64,000 nucleotides of DNA, from contig NZ_SCVC01000030.1 of assembly GCF_004297405.1 (NCBI RefSeq), positions 124,001 through 188,000 of the forward strand, read 5' to 3'. The DNA is from Reyranella sp. (GTDB lineage: Bacteria; Pseudomonadota; Alphaproteobacteria; Reyranellales; Reyranellaceae). Under the pieces are notes generated by a model. It ran no database searches. It saw only the letters and a program-made list of their open reading frames with translations, and was not told the origin of the DNA. A program made the position numbers and the translations under genes. Shown piece by piece: positions 8,546 to 17,100 of this stretch (positions are counted from its first letter, which is position 1; every line of letters begins with the position of its first letter).

Positions 8546-9187
8546 CTACTCGGCCGGAACGGTCGAGCGCGCGGCGCGCACGGAGCGCAGCTCGCCTGCG
8601 GCCTGCCGCAGCACGATCCACGATCCCTGAAGCGCAAGGCCCGCCATGATCGCCGCAACAACGGCGTCCGGCCATCCTGCGCCGGTTCCAAAGACACCAG
8701 CCGCCGCGAGCAGGACCGCAAGATTGCCGATGACATCGTTACGCGTGCAGATCCACGCCGAACGCATGTTGGCGTCGCCCGTGCGATAGGCCCAGAGAAG
8801 CGCGAACGAAGCGCCGTTGGCGATGAGCGCCGTCAGTCCGACAGCACCCATGGTGACGGCCTGCGGCAGCGTTCCATGCCAGACATGCCAGGCGGTGATG
8901 CCCAATACCCACAACCCGAAAACGCCCATCGTCGCACCCTTGGCGAGCGCCGCCGAGGCGCGATAGCGAAGCGCCATCCCTACGACGAAGAGGGATATCC
9001 CGTAGTTCGCCGCATCGCCGAGAAAGTCGAGTGCATCGGCCTGCAGGGAGGCTGAACCAGCCATCACGCCCGCGCCGATCTCGACGGCAAACATCACGGC
9101 ATTGATGGCGAGGACAGCCCAAAGGACGCGGCGATAGGCCGGTCCGCCATCGTCAGGTTCACAATGCTGGCAACAGTTCGCGCTCAT
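8546..9187 (-). CDS. Cation diffusion facilitator-like transporter
   Basis: Inner-membrane cation transporter of 213 aa, of the short cation transporter group related to CzcD/ZitB. ATG 9187 is preferred (AAGGAG eight bases upstream), giving MSANCCQHCEPDDGG with a Cys/His N-terminus that could bind metal. Transmembrane segments start at RRVLWAVLAINAVMFAVEIGAG. The metal-site motif ADALDFLGDAANYG in TM2 fits the family D-x3-D pattern, and TM5 carries RNDVIGN where longer CDFs have HxxxD. It lacks the C-terminal cytoplasmic domain of full-length CDFs. Zn2+, Cd2+ or Co2+ are plausible; the exact ion is not determinable. Confidence 0.87.
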   Translation of the reverse strand: MSANCCQHCEPDDGGPAYRRVLWAVLAINAVMFAVEIGAGVMAGSASLQADALDFLGDAANYGISLFVVGMALRYRASAALAKGATMGVFGLWVLGITAWHVWHGTLPQAVTMGAVGLTALIANGASFALLWAYRTGDANMRSAWICTRNDVIGNLAVLLAAAGVFGTGAGWPDAVVAAIMAGLALQGSWIVLRQAAGELRSVRAARSTVPAE

Positions 9188-9394
9188 CGGCATCGCTCCT
9201 TGCCGGTGAGCATACCGCAAGGGAGTAGAGGCCGCGAGCGCCCCTCGTTTGAGAACGCCCCTTGGTCCACCTCAGATCGCCGCGCGCAGCAGGTGCCTCA
9301 ATGCTGACGGTGATGCCGATGCTGCACCGGATTTGGCGACGCGGCGAAAGCCTGCCACCCTCCCGGGAGTGTCGGCCGAACCGGGTGAGCGTGC

Positions 9395-10048
9395 ATGTCG
9401 GGCCAGATCATCATCACCGCCTTTGAACGGTCGCCCGATGGCGGCCAGGGGCTGGCGCGCGACACGCGGGTCCGCTGGGCGCTCGAAGAAGCGGGCCAGC
9501 CTTACGAGGTTCGTCTCGTGTCGTTCAAGGCGATGAAGGAGCCCGCGCATCTCGCCCTTCATCCCTTCGGCCAGATCCCGACCTATGAGGAAGGCAGCCT
9601 CGCTTTGTTCGAGACGGGAGCGATCGTCTTCCATATTGCGGAGCGCCATGCCGGTCTGTTGCCGGACGATGCCAGTGCGCGGGCGCGCGCGATCACCTGG
9701 ATGTTTGCTGCGGTCAACACGGTGGAGCCGCCGATCCTCGAACTCGCGAATGCCAGGCTTCTGGAGGGCAACAAGCCCTGGAGCAAGGAGCGCCTGCCTC
9801 TGGTCGAGGGTCGCGTGCGCGACCGGTTGAAGCAACTTTCCGCGCACCTCGGCACGGCCGACTGGCTCGATGGGGCGTTCAGCGCGGCCGACCTGATGAT
9901 GGTGTCCGTGCTGCTCCGGCTGCGATCATCGGGCCTTCTCGACGAGCACCAGACCCTTGCCGCCTACGTCGCCCGCGGCGAAGCCCGGCCCGCCTACAAG
10001 CGCGCCTTCGCCGATCAACTGGCCGTGAACAAGCCACCGGCCGGCTAG
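9395..10048 (+). CDS. Glutathione S-transferase family protein
   Basis: Soluble 217-aa GST. The N-terminal thioredoxin fold is visible as RVRWALEEAGQPYEVRLVSFKAMKEPAHLALHPFGQIPTYEEGSLALFETGAIVFHIAER, with the cis-Pro motif GQIPTYEEG and the ETGAI glutathione-binding block. The helical C-domain ends with DWLDGAFSAADLMMVSVL. It is closely similar throughout to the GST at 29203-29853, including the unusual opening ITAFE-SPD, so the two are recent paralogues. It likely conjugates or reduces electrophiles with glutathione; substrate unknown. Confidence 0.9.
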   Translation: MSGQIIITAFERSPDGGQGLARDTRVRWALEEAGQPYEVRLVSFKAMKEPAHLALHPFGQIPTYEEGSLALFETGAIVFHIAERHAGLLPDDASARARAITWMFAAVNTVEPPILELANARLLEGNKPWSKERLPLVEGRVRDRLKQLSAHLGTADWLDGAFSAADLMMVSVLLRLRSSGLLDEHQTLAAYVARGEARPAYKRAFADQLAVNKPPAG

Positions 10049-10097
10049 GCATAGGCACTACCTGCCCGGCGCGCCATAAATCGTCTAGGCTCGCCCC

Positions 10098-12245
10098 ATG
10101 CCTCCAGCCGACACGTCTCCGGTTGATGCAATCCAACCGCCGCAACCCACACGCTGGGGGCTGGCGACCAAGCTGTTCGCCATCCTGATCCTGCTCGGCG
10201 CGATTGCCGTACTGGTCACCGGTGTGCTGGGCTACATGCGCGCCCGCGATGCCCTGCAGGAGTCGATCTACAACCAGCTCACGGCGACCCGCAAAGGCAA
10301 GGTGCGCCAGGTCGAGACCTACTTCCGCACCATCCGCAACGAGCTGAGCCAGCTTGCCACCTCGAAGATGGTGGTCGATGCCGCTCGGGATTTCCGCTCG
10401 AGCTTCGACGAGCTCGACCGAGCCGACGCCCCCGTCGAACTGCGCCGCAAGGTCGAGGACTGGTACGGTGCCGAGTTCCTGCCCGAGATGCGCCGTGTCC
10501 TCGGCAAGGAACCGAACATCAACGACTACCTGCCGGTCGGTCCCGCCGCCACCTATCTCCAGTATCACTACATCGTTGCCAATCCCTATCCGGCCATCCG
10601 GCGCAGGCTGCTGGACGATGCCGGCGACGGCAGCGTCTACAGCCGCCACCACGCGCTCTTTCACCCGCTGCTGCGCGGCGCGGCCACGTCGTTCGGCTTC
10701 TTCGACTTCCTGCTGGCCGATCCCAAGTCCGGCCGGATCGTCTATTCGGTCGAGAAGGAAGTGGATTTCGGCGCGGACCTGCGCGCCGGCATCTACCGGC
10801 GGTCCAACCTCGCTGCCGCCGTTGCCCGCTGCGGCGCCGTTCCCGACAGGTCGGCCATCTGCTTCGAGGACTTCGCTTCCTATGCGCCCTCCGGCGGCGC
10901 ACCCATCGCCTTCATGGCGGCGCCGATCATCGACCAGAGCGTGGTCATCGGCGTGGCGATCGCCCAATTGTCGATCGACGCGATCGACGCTGTCGTGACC
11001 GGCGAGCGACGCTGGCGGCAGGACGGGTTCGGCCTCACCGGCGAGGCCTACCTCGTCGGGTCGGACTTTCTCGCGCGCTCCGGCACGCGAGGCTTCTACG
11101 AGAATCGCGAACGCTACTTCGCCGAGCTGAAGCAGGCCGGCGAAACCGACGAGGATATCGACGCCATCCGCCGCTACGACACGCCGGTGATGCATCAGCA
11201 CGTCGCGACCGACGCCGTCCGGGCCGCCCTCGCCGGCATCGAGGGTGTGGGCGAGGTGCTCGGCTATCGCGGCACCCCGACGCTCGCCTCCTGGGGACCG
11301 CTGGCCATTCCCGGCTTCAAGTGGGCGCTGGTCGCCAAGATCGACGTGGCCGAGGCGTTCGCGCCCATCTACCGGCTGCAGCGCGACCTGATGATCGTGG
11401 GCGCGATCGCGCTGCTGGTCGTGATCGTGACCGGCGCCTGGCTGTCGCGGTCGCTGCTCGGGCCGTTGCACGAACTCACCGAGGGCGTGGCGCGCTTCGC
11501 CGCCGGCGACTACAGCGCCCGGGTGGCGGTGCGCACGCGCGACGAGATCGGCCGGCTGTGCGCGGCCTTCAACGGCATGGTCGACGAGCTGCGCGGCAAG
11601 AACGTCGTCATCGAGAACAAGAACCGCGAGAACGAGGAGCTGCTGCTGAACGTCCTGCCGGCGCCGATCGCCAACCGCCTGCGCGGCGGCGAACAGCGCA
11701 TCGCCGACGGTTTCGCCGAGGTCACGGTGGTCTTCGCCGACCTGGTGGGCTTCACCGAAATGTCGTCACACATGCCGCCGGGCGACGTCGTCAGCCTGCT
11801 GAACGGCCTGTTCACCCGCTTCGACGAGGCCGCCCAGGAACTCGGCATCGAGAAGATCAAGACGGTGGGCGATGCCTACATGGCGGTCTGCGGCATGCCG
11901 GTGCAGGTGCCCGACCATGCCGCGCGCATGGTGCGCATGGCGATCCGCATGGTCCATATCACCCGCGAGCATGCGATGGAGTACAAGGTCTCGATGAAGC
12001 TGCGTGTCGGCATCAACAGCGGGCCGGTGGTGGCCGGCGTCATCGGCAAGAGCAAGTACATCTACGACCTGTGGGGCGACACGGTGAACCTGGCGAGCCG
12101 CATGGAATCGGGCGGCCTGCCCGACATGATCCAGGTCACGCGTCCGGTCTACGAGAAGCTCAAGGACGAGTTCGTCTTCGAACCGCGCGGCATGATCGAG
12201 GTCAAGGGCAAGGGCAGCGTCGAAGCGTGGCTGCTGAAGCTGTAG
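10098..12245 (+). CDS. Membrane-bound class III adenylate/guanylate cyclase with sensor and HAMP domains
   Basis: Receptor-type nucleotide cyclase of 715 aa. It has TM1 near residues 22-45 (LATKLFAILILLGAIAVLVTGVL), a large periplasmic Cache-like region of about 380 residues, and TM2 (LMIVGAIALLVVIVTGAWL). A HAMP linker (LHELTEGVARFAAGDYSARVAVRTRDEIGRL) and the catalytic domain follow. The metal-binding aspartates are visible in VVFADLVGFTEM and KTVGDAYMAVCGMP. The DLWGDTVNLASRMES block supplies the adenine-contacting Asp and the transition-state Asn/Arg. A Lys in EKIKTVGD favours ATP as substrate. It probably converts an external signal to cAMP. It stands alone, so the ligand is unknown. Confidence 0.93.
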   Translation: MPPADTSPVDAIQPPQPTRWGLATKLFAILILLGAIAVLVTGVLGYMRARDALQESIYNQLTATRKGKVRQVETYFRTIRNELSQLATSKMVVDAARDFRSSFDELDRADAPVELRRKVEDWYGAEFLPEMRRVLGKEPNINDYLPVGPAATYLQYHYIVANPYPAIRRRLLDDAGDGSVYSRHHALFHPLLRGAATSFGFFDFLLADPKSGRIVYSVEKEVDFGADLRAGIYRRSNLAAAVARCGAVPDRSAICFEDFASYAPSGGAPIAFMAAPIIDQSVVIGVAIAQLSIDAIDAVVTGERRWRQDGFGLTGEAYLVGSDFLARSGTRGFYENRERYFAELKQAGETDEDIDAIRRYDTPVMHQHVATDAVRAALAGIEGVGEVLGYRGTPTLASWGPLAIPGFKWALVAKIDVAEAFAPIYRLQRDLMIVGAIALLVVIVTGAWLSRSLLGPLHELTEGVARFAAGDYSARVAVRTRDEIGRLCAAFNGMVDELRGKNVVIENKNRENEELLLNVLPAPIANRLRGGEQRIADGFAEVTVVFADLVGFTEMSSHMPPGDVVSLLNGLFTRFDEAAQELGIEKIKTVGDAYMAVCGMPVQVPDHAARMVRMAIRMVHITREHAMEYKVSMKLRVGINSGPVVAGVIGKSKYIYDLWGDTVNLASRMESGGLPDMIQVTRPVYEKLKDEFVFEPRGMIEVKGKGSVEAWLLKL

Positions 12246-12285
12246 AAGCTGAGCCCACTACCGTGCATTCAATGGAGACCAAGCG

Positions 12286-12741
12286 ATGAAGCCGTCGAAA
12301 CTGCCGATGACGGGAAGCTGCCGCTGTGGCCAGGTGAAATTCGAGATCAGCGCGCCGCCGCTGATGACAGCGGCGTGCCATTGCACGGGCTGCCAGCGCA
12401 TGAGCAGCAGCGCCTTCTCGCTGACGGCCATGGTTCCGGCTGACGCCTTTGCCGTGGTCCAGGGCGAGCTGGTGATCGGCGGCCTGCGCGGGCCGCAACT
12501 GCACCATCACTTCTGCCCGAGCTGCATGAGCTGGATGTTCACGCGCATCGAGGGCATCGACGCCTTCCTCAATGTCCGCCCCACCCTCCTCGACGATCCG
12601 GGCTGGTTCTCGCCGTTCATCGAAACGATGACGAAGGAGAAACTTCCCTGGGCGGAAACGCCGGCGCGGCATCGCTTCGAGGGCTTCCCCGCGATGGAAG
12701 ACCTGCCGCGCCTGATCGCCGAGTTCGCGGCGGCCGGCTGA
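12286..12741 (+). CDS. GFA / CENP-V-type zinc-binding protein
   Basis: Small cytoplasmic protein of 151 aa in the glutathione-dependent formaldehyde-activating (GFA, Mss4-like) family. Zinc ligands are visible as GSCRCGQVKFEI, ACHCTGCQRMSSSAFS and FCPSCMSWMF, the usual Cys-x-Cys, Cys-x2-Cys and Cys-x2-Cys set. Members are often annotated as formaldehyde-processing, but that activity is disputed, so only the fold is claimed. It begins 40 bases after the cyclase and ends 8 bases before the convergent isochorismatase gene. Confidence 0.88.
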   Translation: MKPSKLPMTGSCRCGQVKFEISAPPLMTAACHCTGCQRMSSSAFSLTAMVPADAFAVVQGELVIGGLRGPQLHHHFCPSCMSWMFTRIEGIDAFLNVRPTLLDDPGWFSPFIETMTKEKLPWAETPARHRFEGFPAMEDLPRLIAEFAAAG

Positions 12742-12749
12742 GTCCCGGC

Positions 12750-13430
12750 TCAACCGCCGAGCTGGCGGGTCACGTCCTCCGTCGACACCACGTCGGCGAA
12801 GGTGAGCATCATCGCGTTGAGGGTGCTGTTGTGCTCGTAGTCGGTATGCGTCGCCGTGCCGTCCGACACGAACAGCACCTTGTAGTTCATCATCATGGCG
12901 TCGCGCGCCGTCGACTCGCAGCAGATGTTGGTGGCGCAGCCCGTGATGATCACGGTGTCGATGCCCTTCGCCTGCAGCCTGGCGTGCAGGTCAGAGGAGC
13001 CCTCGACGAAGGTGCCGAACCGGAACTTGTTGATGTGCATGTCGCCGGGTTCGACCTGGATGTCGGGGTGCAGCGCATGACCCGGCTTGCCCACCATGAA
13101 GGTCGCGTACATCCCTTCCCGCTTGTCGGGCGTCCAGAAGGCGTCGAACCAGTTGGACCAGCTCTTCTTGCTCTCCTCGCTGATCGAGTTCTGGATGAAG
13201 ACGTTGAGGGCGCCGGCCTTGCGGCAGGCGGCGCTGATGCGATTGATGTTGGGAATCACTTCGACCGCGGGTGCGATCTCCGCCGGCGCGCCGGGCGTCA
13301 TGAACCCGGTCTGCATGTCGATCACGAGATGCGCGGTCCGCTTCGGGTCGATGGTCTCGAACAGCCGCAGGCGGCCGCGCCTCTGTAGCGCAATCTTCAC
13401 GATATCGTCGTCGAGCTTCACCTTGTGCAC
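12750..13430 (-). CDS. Isochorismatase-family cysteine hydrolase
   Basis: Cytoplasmic hydrolase of 226 aa with the isochorismatase fold. The catalytic triad is readable: Asp in HLVIDMQTGF, Lys in HINKFRFGTF, and Cys in IITGCATNICCEST with its preceding cis-peptide. The longest frame starts at 13505, but I prefer GTG 13430: it has GGGAG eight bases upstream and gives the family-like start HKVKLDDDIVKIALQRRGRLRLFETIDPKRTA. It lies downstream of, and on the same strand as, a GlxA-type regulator with a DJ-1 domain, which may control it. Substrate unknown (ureidoacrylate, nicotinamide and N-carbamoyl compounds are used by relatives). Confidence 0.9.
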   Translation of the reverse strand: MHKVKLDDDIVKIALQRRGRLRLFETIDPKRTAHLVIDMQTGFMTPGAPAEIAPAVEVIPNINRISAACRKAGALNVFIQNSISEESKKSWSNWFDAFWTPDKREGMYATFMVGKPGHALHPDIQVEPGDMHINKFRFGTFVEGSSDLHARLQAKGIDTVIITGCATNICCESTARDAMMMNYKVLFVSDGTATHTDYEHNSTLNAMMLTFADVVSTEDVTRQLGG

Positions 13431-13571
13431 GGCCGCTACTCCCGATGTCCTGTCCCGATCTTCTGCGAGCGGCGGCACGTTCGCGTGGGCCGAGGTTGGG
13501 TGCAAGCCCGACGTGCACCTGGACCTGCGCTCGTGTCTTCGACTTCCGCAAAGCAGGTTGTGAGACGGTGC

Positions 13572-14555
13572 CTATGACAAGAGCATGAAGCTGGCGCGGT
13601 ACTGCGCGGGCGAGATGCCCATACGTTCGGTGAAGACGAGTCGCATGCGGTCGGCGGTGCCGAAACCGCAGTCGTAGGCCACGGCTTTCAGCGGCCGGTC
13701 GGTTCCTTCGAGCAGGCGCCGCGCGGCGTCGATGCGGGCGCGCTCGACGAATTCGTGCGGCGTGATACCGGTCTGCAGCAGGAACTGCCGGCCGAAGTTG
13801 CGCGTGCTCATGCCGGCCGCCTTCGCCAACGTCGTCAAAGTGTGGCGGGTGCCGACATCGGCCATCACCGCGGCCTGCGCCCGCGCGATCGGCGAGCCGT
13901 CGTCGGCCGGCGCGGTCAGATAAGGACTGAACTGCGACTGGCCGCCCTGGCGCTGTGCCACCACCACCAGGCGCTTGGCGACGGCGATGGAGACCTGCGG
14001 GCCGTGCCGCTCGCCGACCAGCGACAGGCCGAGATCGATGCCGGCAGTAACGCCCGCCGAGGTCACCAATCGCCCTTCACGAATGTAGATGCGGTCGTGC
14101 AGCACCTCGGCGGCGGGAAAGCGCGCGGCGAGCTGCGCGGCGTTCTGCCAGTGCGTCGTCACCTTGTGGCCGTCGAGCAGGCCGGCATGGCCGAGCGCAA
14201 AGGCCCCGGTGCAGATCGAGCCGTACAGCTCGGCGCGATCGGGCGCGGTGCGCAGCCAGCGCGTGAGGGCCGCATCGGGCTCGGCGGTCGGCAGTCCGGG
14301 CCCGCCAGCCACGAGCAGGATATCGAACCGGCCCCCTATGTTGGCAGAGTCCGCCTCGGCAAAGCTCAGGTCGGCGGCGATCTTCATGCCGTTCGAGGCG
14401 CGCAGCGGTTCGCGTGTCGCGCCGATCAGGGTCGTTTCGTAGCGGTTGCCGGCCGCGATGAAGGCGTTGGCCTCGGCGAAGACGTCGACCGGGCCCGCCA
14501 CGTCGAGGGCCTGAACGCCCTCATGAATCACGATCGCCACGCGCTGTATCGCCAT
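13572..14555 (-). CDS. GlxA-type transcriptional regulator (DJ-1/PfpI domain plus AraC HTH)
   Basis: DNA-binding regulator of 327 aa. Residues 1-180 form a DJ-1/PfpI amidotransferase-like domain (MAIQRVAIVIHEGVQALDVAGPVDVFAEA, with the nucleophile-elbow Cys in ELYGSICTGAFALGHAGLL). Residues 220-327 are an AraC-type double helix-turn-helix (TLTTLAKAAGMSTRNFGRQF, IDAARRLLEGTDRPLKAVAYDCGFGTADRMRLVFTERMGISPAQYR). Relatives respond to quaternary amines, but the effector here is unknown. The adjacent isochorismatase-like gene is a natural target. Confidence 0.93.
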   Translation of the reverse strand: MAIQRVAIVIHEGVQALDVAGPVDVFAEANAFIAAGNRYETTLIGATREPLRASNGMKIAADLSFAEADSANIGGRFDILLVAGGPGLPTAEPDAALTRWLRTAPDRAELYGSICTGAFALGHAGLLDGHKVTTHWQNAAQLAARFPAAEVLHDRIYIREGRLVTSAGVTAGIDLGLSLVGERHGPQVSIAVAKRLVVVAQRQGGQSQFSPYLTAPADDGSPIARAQAAVMADVGTRHTLTTLAKAAGMSTRNFGRQFLLQTGITPHEFVERARIDAARRLLEGTDRPLKAVAYDCGFGTADRMRLVFTERMGISPAQYRASFMLLS

Positions 14556-14691
14556 GCTGGCGTCACTCTAGACGAGGCTGGCGCGATTTGAAGGGTGGTT
14601 GGCGCGTTCCGGCGGAGCAGCGTCGTTGAGGGCCATCGCTGCACTCCCCAAAACAGGAGCAGCGAACATTGCCCATAGAGGAGCCCTGAAA

Positions 14692-15333
14692 ATGTCCGAG
14701 ATCATCGCCGGTATCCGTGTCCCCGACAGCGCCATGGCCAAGGCCGCGACCCAGCTCGTGCGCGATACCGAAGACGACCTGCTCTACAACCACAGCCGTC
14801 GCGTCTTCTTCTGGGGCGCGCTGACCGGCGAGCGGCGCGGGCTGAAATACGACTCCGAGCTGCTCTACATGGGCGCCATGTTCCACGACATGGGCCTCAC
14901 CGAACACTATTCGAGCCCCGACCTGCGCTTCGAGGTCGACGGCGCCAACGCGGCGCGCGACTTCCTGAAGAGCTACGGCGTGCCCGAGCGCGACATCGAG
15001 GATGTGTGGACGGCGATTGCGCTGCACACGACGCCCGGCGTGCCGGAGCATATGCGCCCGACCATCGCGCTGGTGACGGCCGGCGTCGAGATGGACGTGC
15101 TCGGCATCGCCTACGACGACTTCTCGCACGAACACCGCCACGATGTCTGCGCCTGCCATCCGCGCGAGGCGAACTTCAAGGAAGGCATCATCGATCACTT
15201 CGCCCAGGGCATCATCAAAAAGCCACTGACGACGTTCGGTAATGTCAAAGCGGATGTGCTCGCGCTGAAGGATCCGACCTATCGCCGCCTGAACTTCTGC
15301 AGCATCATCCTCGGGTCGACGTGGCCCGGATAG
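14692..15333 (+). CDS. HD-domain phosphohydrolase-like protein
   Basis: Soluble 213-aa HD-superfamily protein. ATG 14692 has GAGGAG about seven bases upstream and gives MSEIIAGIRVPDSAMAKAATQLVRD. The metal-binding residues are visible as YNHSRRVFFWG, MFHDMGLTEHY and IALHTTPGVPEHMRP, matching the H...HD...H pattern of cyanamide-hydratase-like HD proteins. A conserved Cys-rich turn DVCACHPREANFKEGIIDHF follows. It may act as a hydratase or phosphohydrolase of small molecules; substrate unknown. Confidence 0.85.
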   Translation: MSEIIAGIRVPDSAMAKAATQLVRDTEDDLLYNHSRRVFFWGALTGERRGLKYDSELLYMGAMFHDMGLTEHYSSPDLRFEVDGANAARDFLKSYGVPERDIEDVWTAIALHTTPGVPEHMRPTIALVTAGVEMDVLGIAYDDFSHEHRHDVCACHPREANFKEGIIDHFAQGIIKKPLTTFGNVKADVLALKDPTYRRLNFCSIILGSTWPG

Positions 15334-15367
15334 CGGCCCACCCACAGGCGACACAAGGAAGACGGCC

Positions 15368-15547
15368 ATGACTTCCTCCCGACGTGACCGTAAGAGCAAC
15401 GACCGCGCCCCTGCCCGCCCTTCGGCCAAGGACGCCGCTCCGGGCGAGCGCGAGAGCCGCGCCAAGCGCCTCGACCGTTCGCTCGAAGTCGCCCTGGAGG
15501 ACAGCTTCCCCTGCAGCGATCCGCTCTCGTCGCTGCGCTTCGACTGA
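15368..15547 (+). CDS. 59-aa basic protein ending in a LEDSFPCSDP motif
   Basis: A short gene with a good ribosome-binding site (AAGGAAG six bases before ATG 15368), ending at TGA 15545-15547. The protein is highly charged at its N-terminus (MTSSRRDRKSNDRAPARPS) and ends ALEDSFPCSDPLSSLRFD. The LEDSFP-SDP tail recurs in small alphaproteobacterial proteins of unknown function, from memory of the family. It lies 34 bases after the HD gene and 16 before the NTF2-like gene, so the three may be cotranscribed. A decayed partial duplicate lies at 15971-16046. Function unknown. Confidence 0.65.
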   Translation: MTSSRRDRKSNDRAPARPSAKDAAPGERESRAKRLDRSLEVALEDSFPCSDPLSSLRFD

Positions 15548-15563
15548 AAAGGGCGGTACTTCG

Positions 15564-15938
15564 ATGAACACGGCGGATGAACTCAGGGACATCCTACAGC
15601 GCAAGGCCGCGGCTCTCCTGCAACGGTCTGCGCCGAAGCTGTTGGAACTGCTCGAGGAGAACTTCGTCTATGTGACGGCCTCGGGGCGCCGGCTTCGTCG
15701 CGACGACTATGTCGAGCACGGCACCGGCCCCCACGGGCTCCGCTTTCAAAGCCAGGAGATCGACGGGTTCGAGGTCGCGGATTTCGGCGACACCGCCATC
15801 GCGACGATGATCCTGCACGATCGCTTCGAGGCCGACGGCCACGCCGTCTCCGAGACCTATCGGTCGTTCTGCGTGTTTCGCCGGCACGGCACGGGGTGGC
15901 TGTGGGCGGGCGGACAGACCTGCGTGGCCGGCAAATAG
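15564..15938 (+). CDS. SnoaL/NTF2-like DUF4440 protein
   Basis: Small cone-shaped alpha+beta fold protein of 124 aa (MNTADELRDILQRKAAALLQRSAPKLLELLEENFVYVTASGRRLRRDDYV). The central strands (FQSQEIDGFEVADFGDTAIATMILHDRFEADG) and the last block (YRSFCVFRRHGTGWLWAGGQTC) follow the DUF4440 pattern. ATG 15564 is the first in-frame ATG after the preceding small gene. The family includes isomerases, hydrolases and binding proteins; no specific role can be given. Confidence 0.8.
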   Translation: MNTADELRDILQRKAAALLQRSAPKLLELLEENFVYVTASGRRLRRDDYVEHGTGPHGLRFQSQEIDGFEVADFGDTAIATMILHDRFEADGHAVSETYRSFCVFRRHGTGWLWAGGQTCVAGK

Positions 15939-15970
15939 CCTGTCAAGCGAGCAAGATTCACCCGTCGCAC

Positions 15971-16046
15971 GAGGAAGACCACCATGACTTCCGCCTGCCG
16001 CGACCCTAAGTGCAAGGCAATGGCCTGCCTCGCCGAAATTGGGTAG
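15971..16046 (+). pseudogene. Decayed duplicate of the 5' end of the 59-aa gene
   Basis: The sequence from 15971 aligns with the ribosome-binding site and first 15 codons of the gene at 15368: ACGAGGAAGACCACC-ATGACTTCCGCC here against ACAAGGAAGACGGCC-ATGACTTCCTCC there. The short frame (MTSACRDPKCKAMACLAEIG) hits a stop at 16046 and lacks the conserved C-terminal motif, so it looks like a remnant of a tandem duplication. A 20-residue peptide cannot be formally excluded. Confidence 0.55.
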
Positions 16047-16087
16047 AGCGCAGGTCCTTCCTATCCGAGTGCAAGAGGATCCCGCCC

Positions 16088-16960
16088 ATGAGCGCTGAAA
16101 AGACCTACACGCCGCCGGCCGTCTGGCAATGGAACAAGGAGAATGGCGGGCGCTTCGCCAACATCAACCGGCCCATCGCGGGATCGACGCACGAGGCGGA
16201 ACTGCCCGTGGGCAAGCATCCGCTGCAGCTCTATTCGCTGGGCACGCCGAACGGCCAGAAGGTCACGGTTATGCTGGAGGAGCTGCTGGCCGCCGGCCAT
16301 AGCGGCGCGGAATACGACGCCTGGCTGATCGAGATCGGCAAGGGCCAGCAGTTCGGCAGCGGCTTCGTTGGCGCCAATCCCAACTCCAAGATTCCGGCGC
16401 TGGTCGACCGCAGCGGCAAGAAGCCCCGCCGCGTGTTCGAGTCGGGTTCGATCCTGCTCTATCTCGCGGAGAAGTTCGGCGCGTTCCTGCCCAAGGACAT
16501 CGACAAGCGCACCGAAGCGCTCAACTGGCTGTTCTGGCAGATGGGCAGCGCGCCCTATCTCGGCGGCGGCTTCGGCCACTTCTACGCCTATGCGCCGTTC
16601 AAGAGCGAATACGCCATCGACCGCTTCGCGATGGAGACCAAGCGGCAGATGGACGTGCTCGACAAGCACCTCGCCGACAACGAGTTCTTCGCCGGCGACG
16701 AATACTCGATCGCCGACATGGCGATCTGGCCGTGGTACGGCGCGCTGGCCAAGGGCAAGATCTACAACGACGCCGGCACCTTCCTGCAGGTCCAGGAGTA
16801 CAAGCACGTGAACCGCTGGACCGACGCGATCGCCGCGCGGCCGGCCGTGAAGCGTGGCCGTCTCGTCAACCGCCTCCAGGGCAACGACCCCGGCCAGCTC
16901 CGCGAACGCCACGACGCCAGCGACTTCGACAAGGCCGTGGCACCGAAGGCCGCGGACTAG
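16088..16960 (+). CDS. yghU: YghU-type glutathione-dependent disulfide-bond oxidoreductase
   Basis: Cytoplasmic 290-aa GST-superfamily protein of the nu class, which in E. coli reduces disulfides using two bound glutathiones. Recognised by the N-terminal extension (YTPPAVWQWNKENGGRFANINRPIAGSTHE) and the hallmark block KHPLQLYSLGTPNGQKVTVMLEELL, with GANPNSKIPALVDRSG and ESGSILLYLAEKFG as glutathione-site motifs. ATG 16088 gives the family-like start MSAEKTYTPP. The gene is followed by a strong inverted repeat at 16968-17026. Confidence 0.92.
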   Translation: MSAEKTYTPPAVWQWNKENGGRFANINRPIAGSTHEAELPVGKHPLQLYSLGTPNGQKVTVMLEELLAAGHSGAEYDAWLIEIGKGQQFGSGFVGANPNSKIPALVDRSGKKPRRVFESGSILLYLAEKFGAFLPKDIDKRTEALNWLFWQMGSAPYLGGGFGHFYAYAPFKSEYAIDRFAMETKRQMDVLDKHLADNEFFAGDEYSIADMAIWPWYGALAKGKIYNDAGTFLQVQEYKHVNRWTDAIAARPAVKRGRLVNRLQGNDPGQLRERHDASDFDKAVAPKAAD

Positions 16961-16967
16961 TTAGGCT

Positions 16968-17026
16968 GGGGGCGCGCCACTCCAGTGGCGCGGTCATGAA
17001 TCGCGCCACTGGAGTGGCGCGCCCCC
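16968..17026. repeat. Perfect 25-bp inverted repeat built from two copies of a smaller palindrome
   Basis: Arms 16968-16992 and 17002-17026 are perfect reverse complements around a 9-base loop (GTCATGAAT). Each arm is itself a palindrome (GGCGCGCCACT-CC-AGTGGCGCG and its complement). A related element lies at 47594-47619. It stands between convergent yghU and the DUF1254 gene, so it may terminate both, but its structure suggests a mobile or REP-like repeat. Confidence 0.85.
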
Positions 17027-17064
17027 GGCGATTCGTCAGCAACGCCTTCCCCTCGTCTTGGGGA

Positions 17065-17082
17065 GCGCTCCTCAGGATGAGG
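17065..17082. repeat. Fragment of the CCTGAGG-type dispersed repeat
   Basis: GCGCTCCTCAGGATGAGG here matches the reverse complement of the left end of the larger palindromic element at 27233-27300 with one mismatch. It probably marks a degenerate copy. Confidence 0.4.
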
Positions 17083-17100
17083 CTTTAGGAGCTGCCTCTC

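Noticed and set aside
9879..11471. 530-codon minus-strand frame
   Set aside because: Antisense to the adenylate cyclase gene; no motif and no ribosome-binding context.
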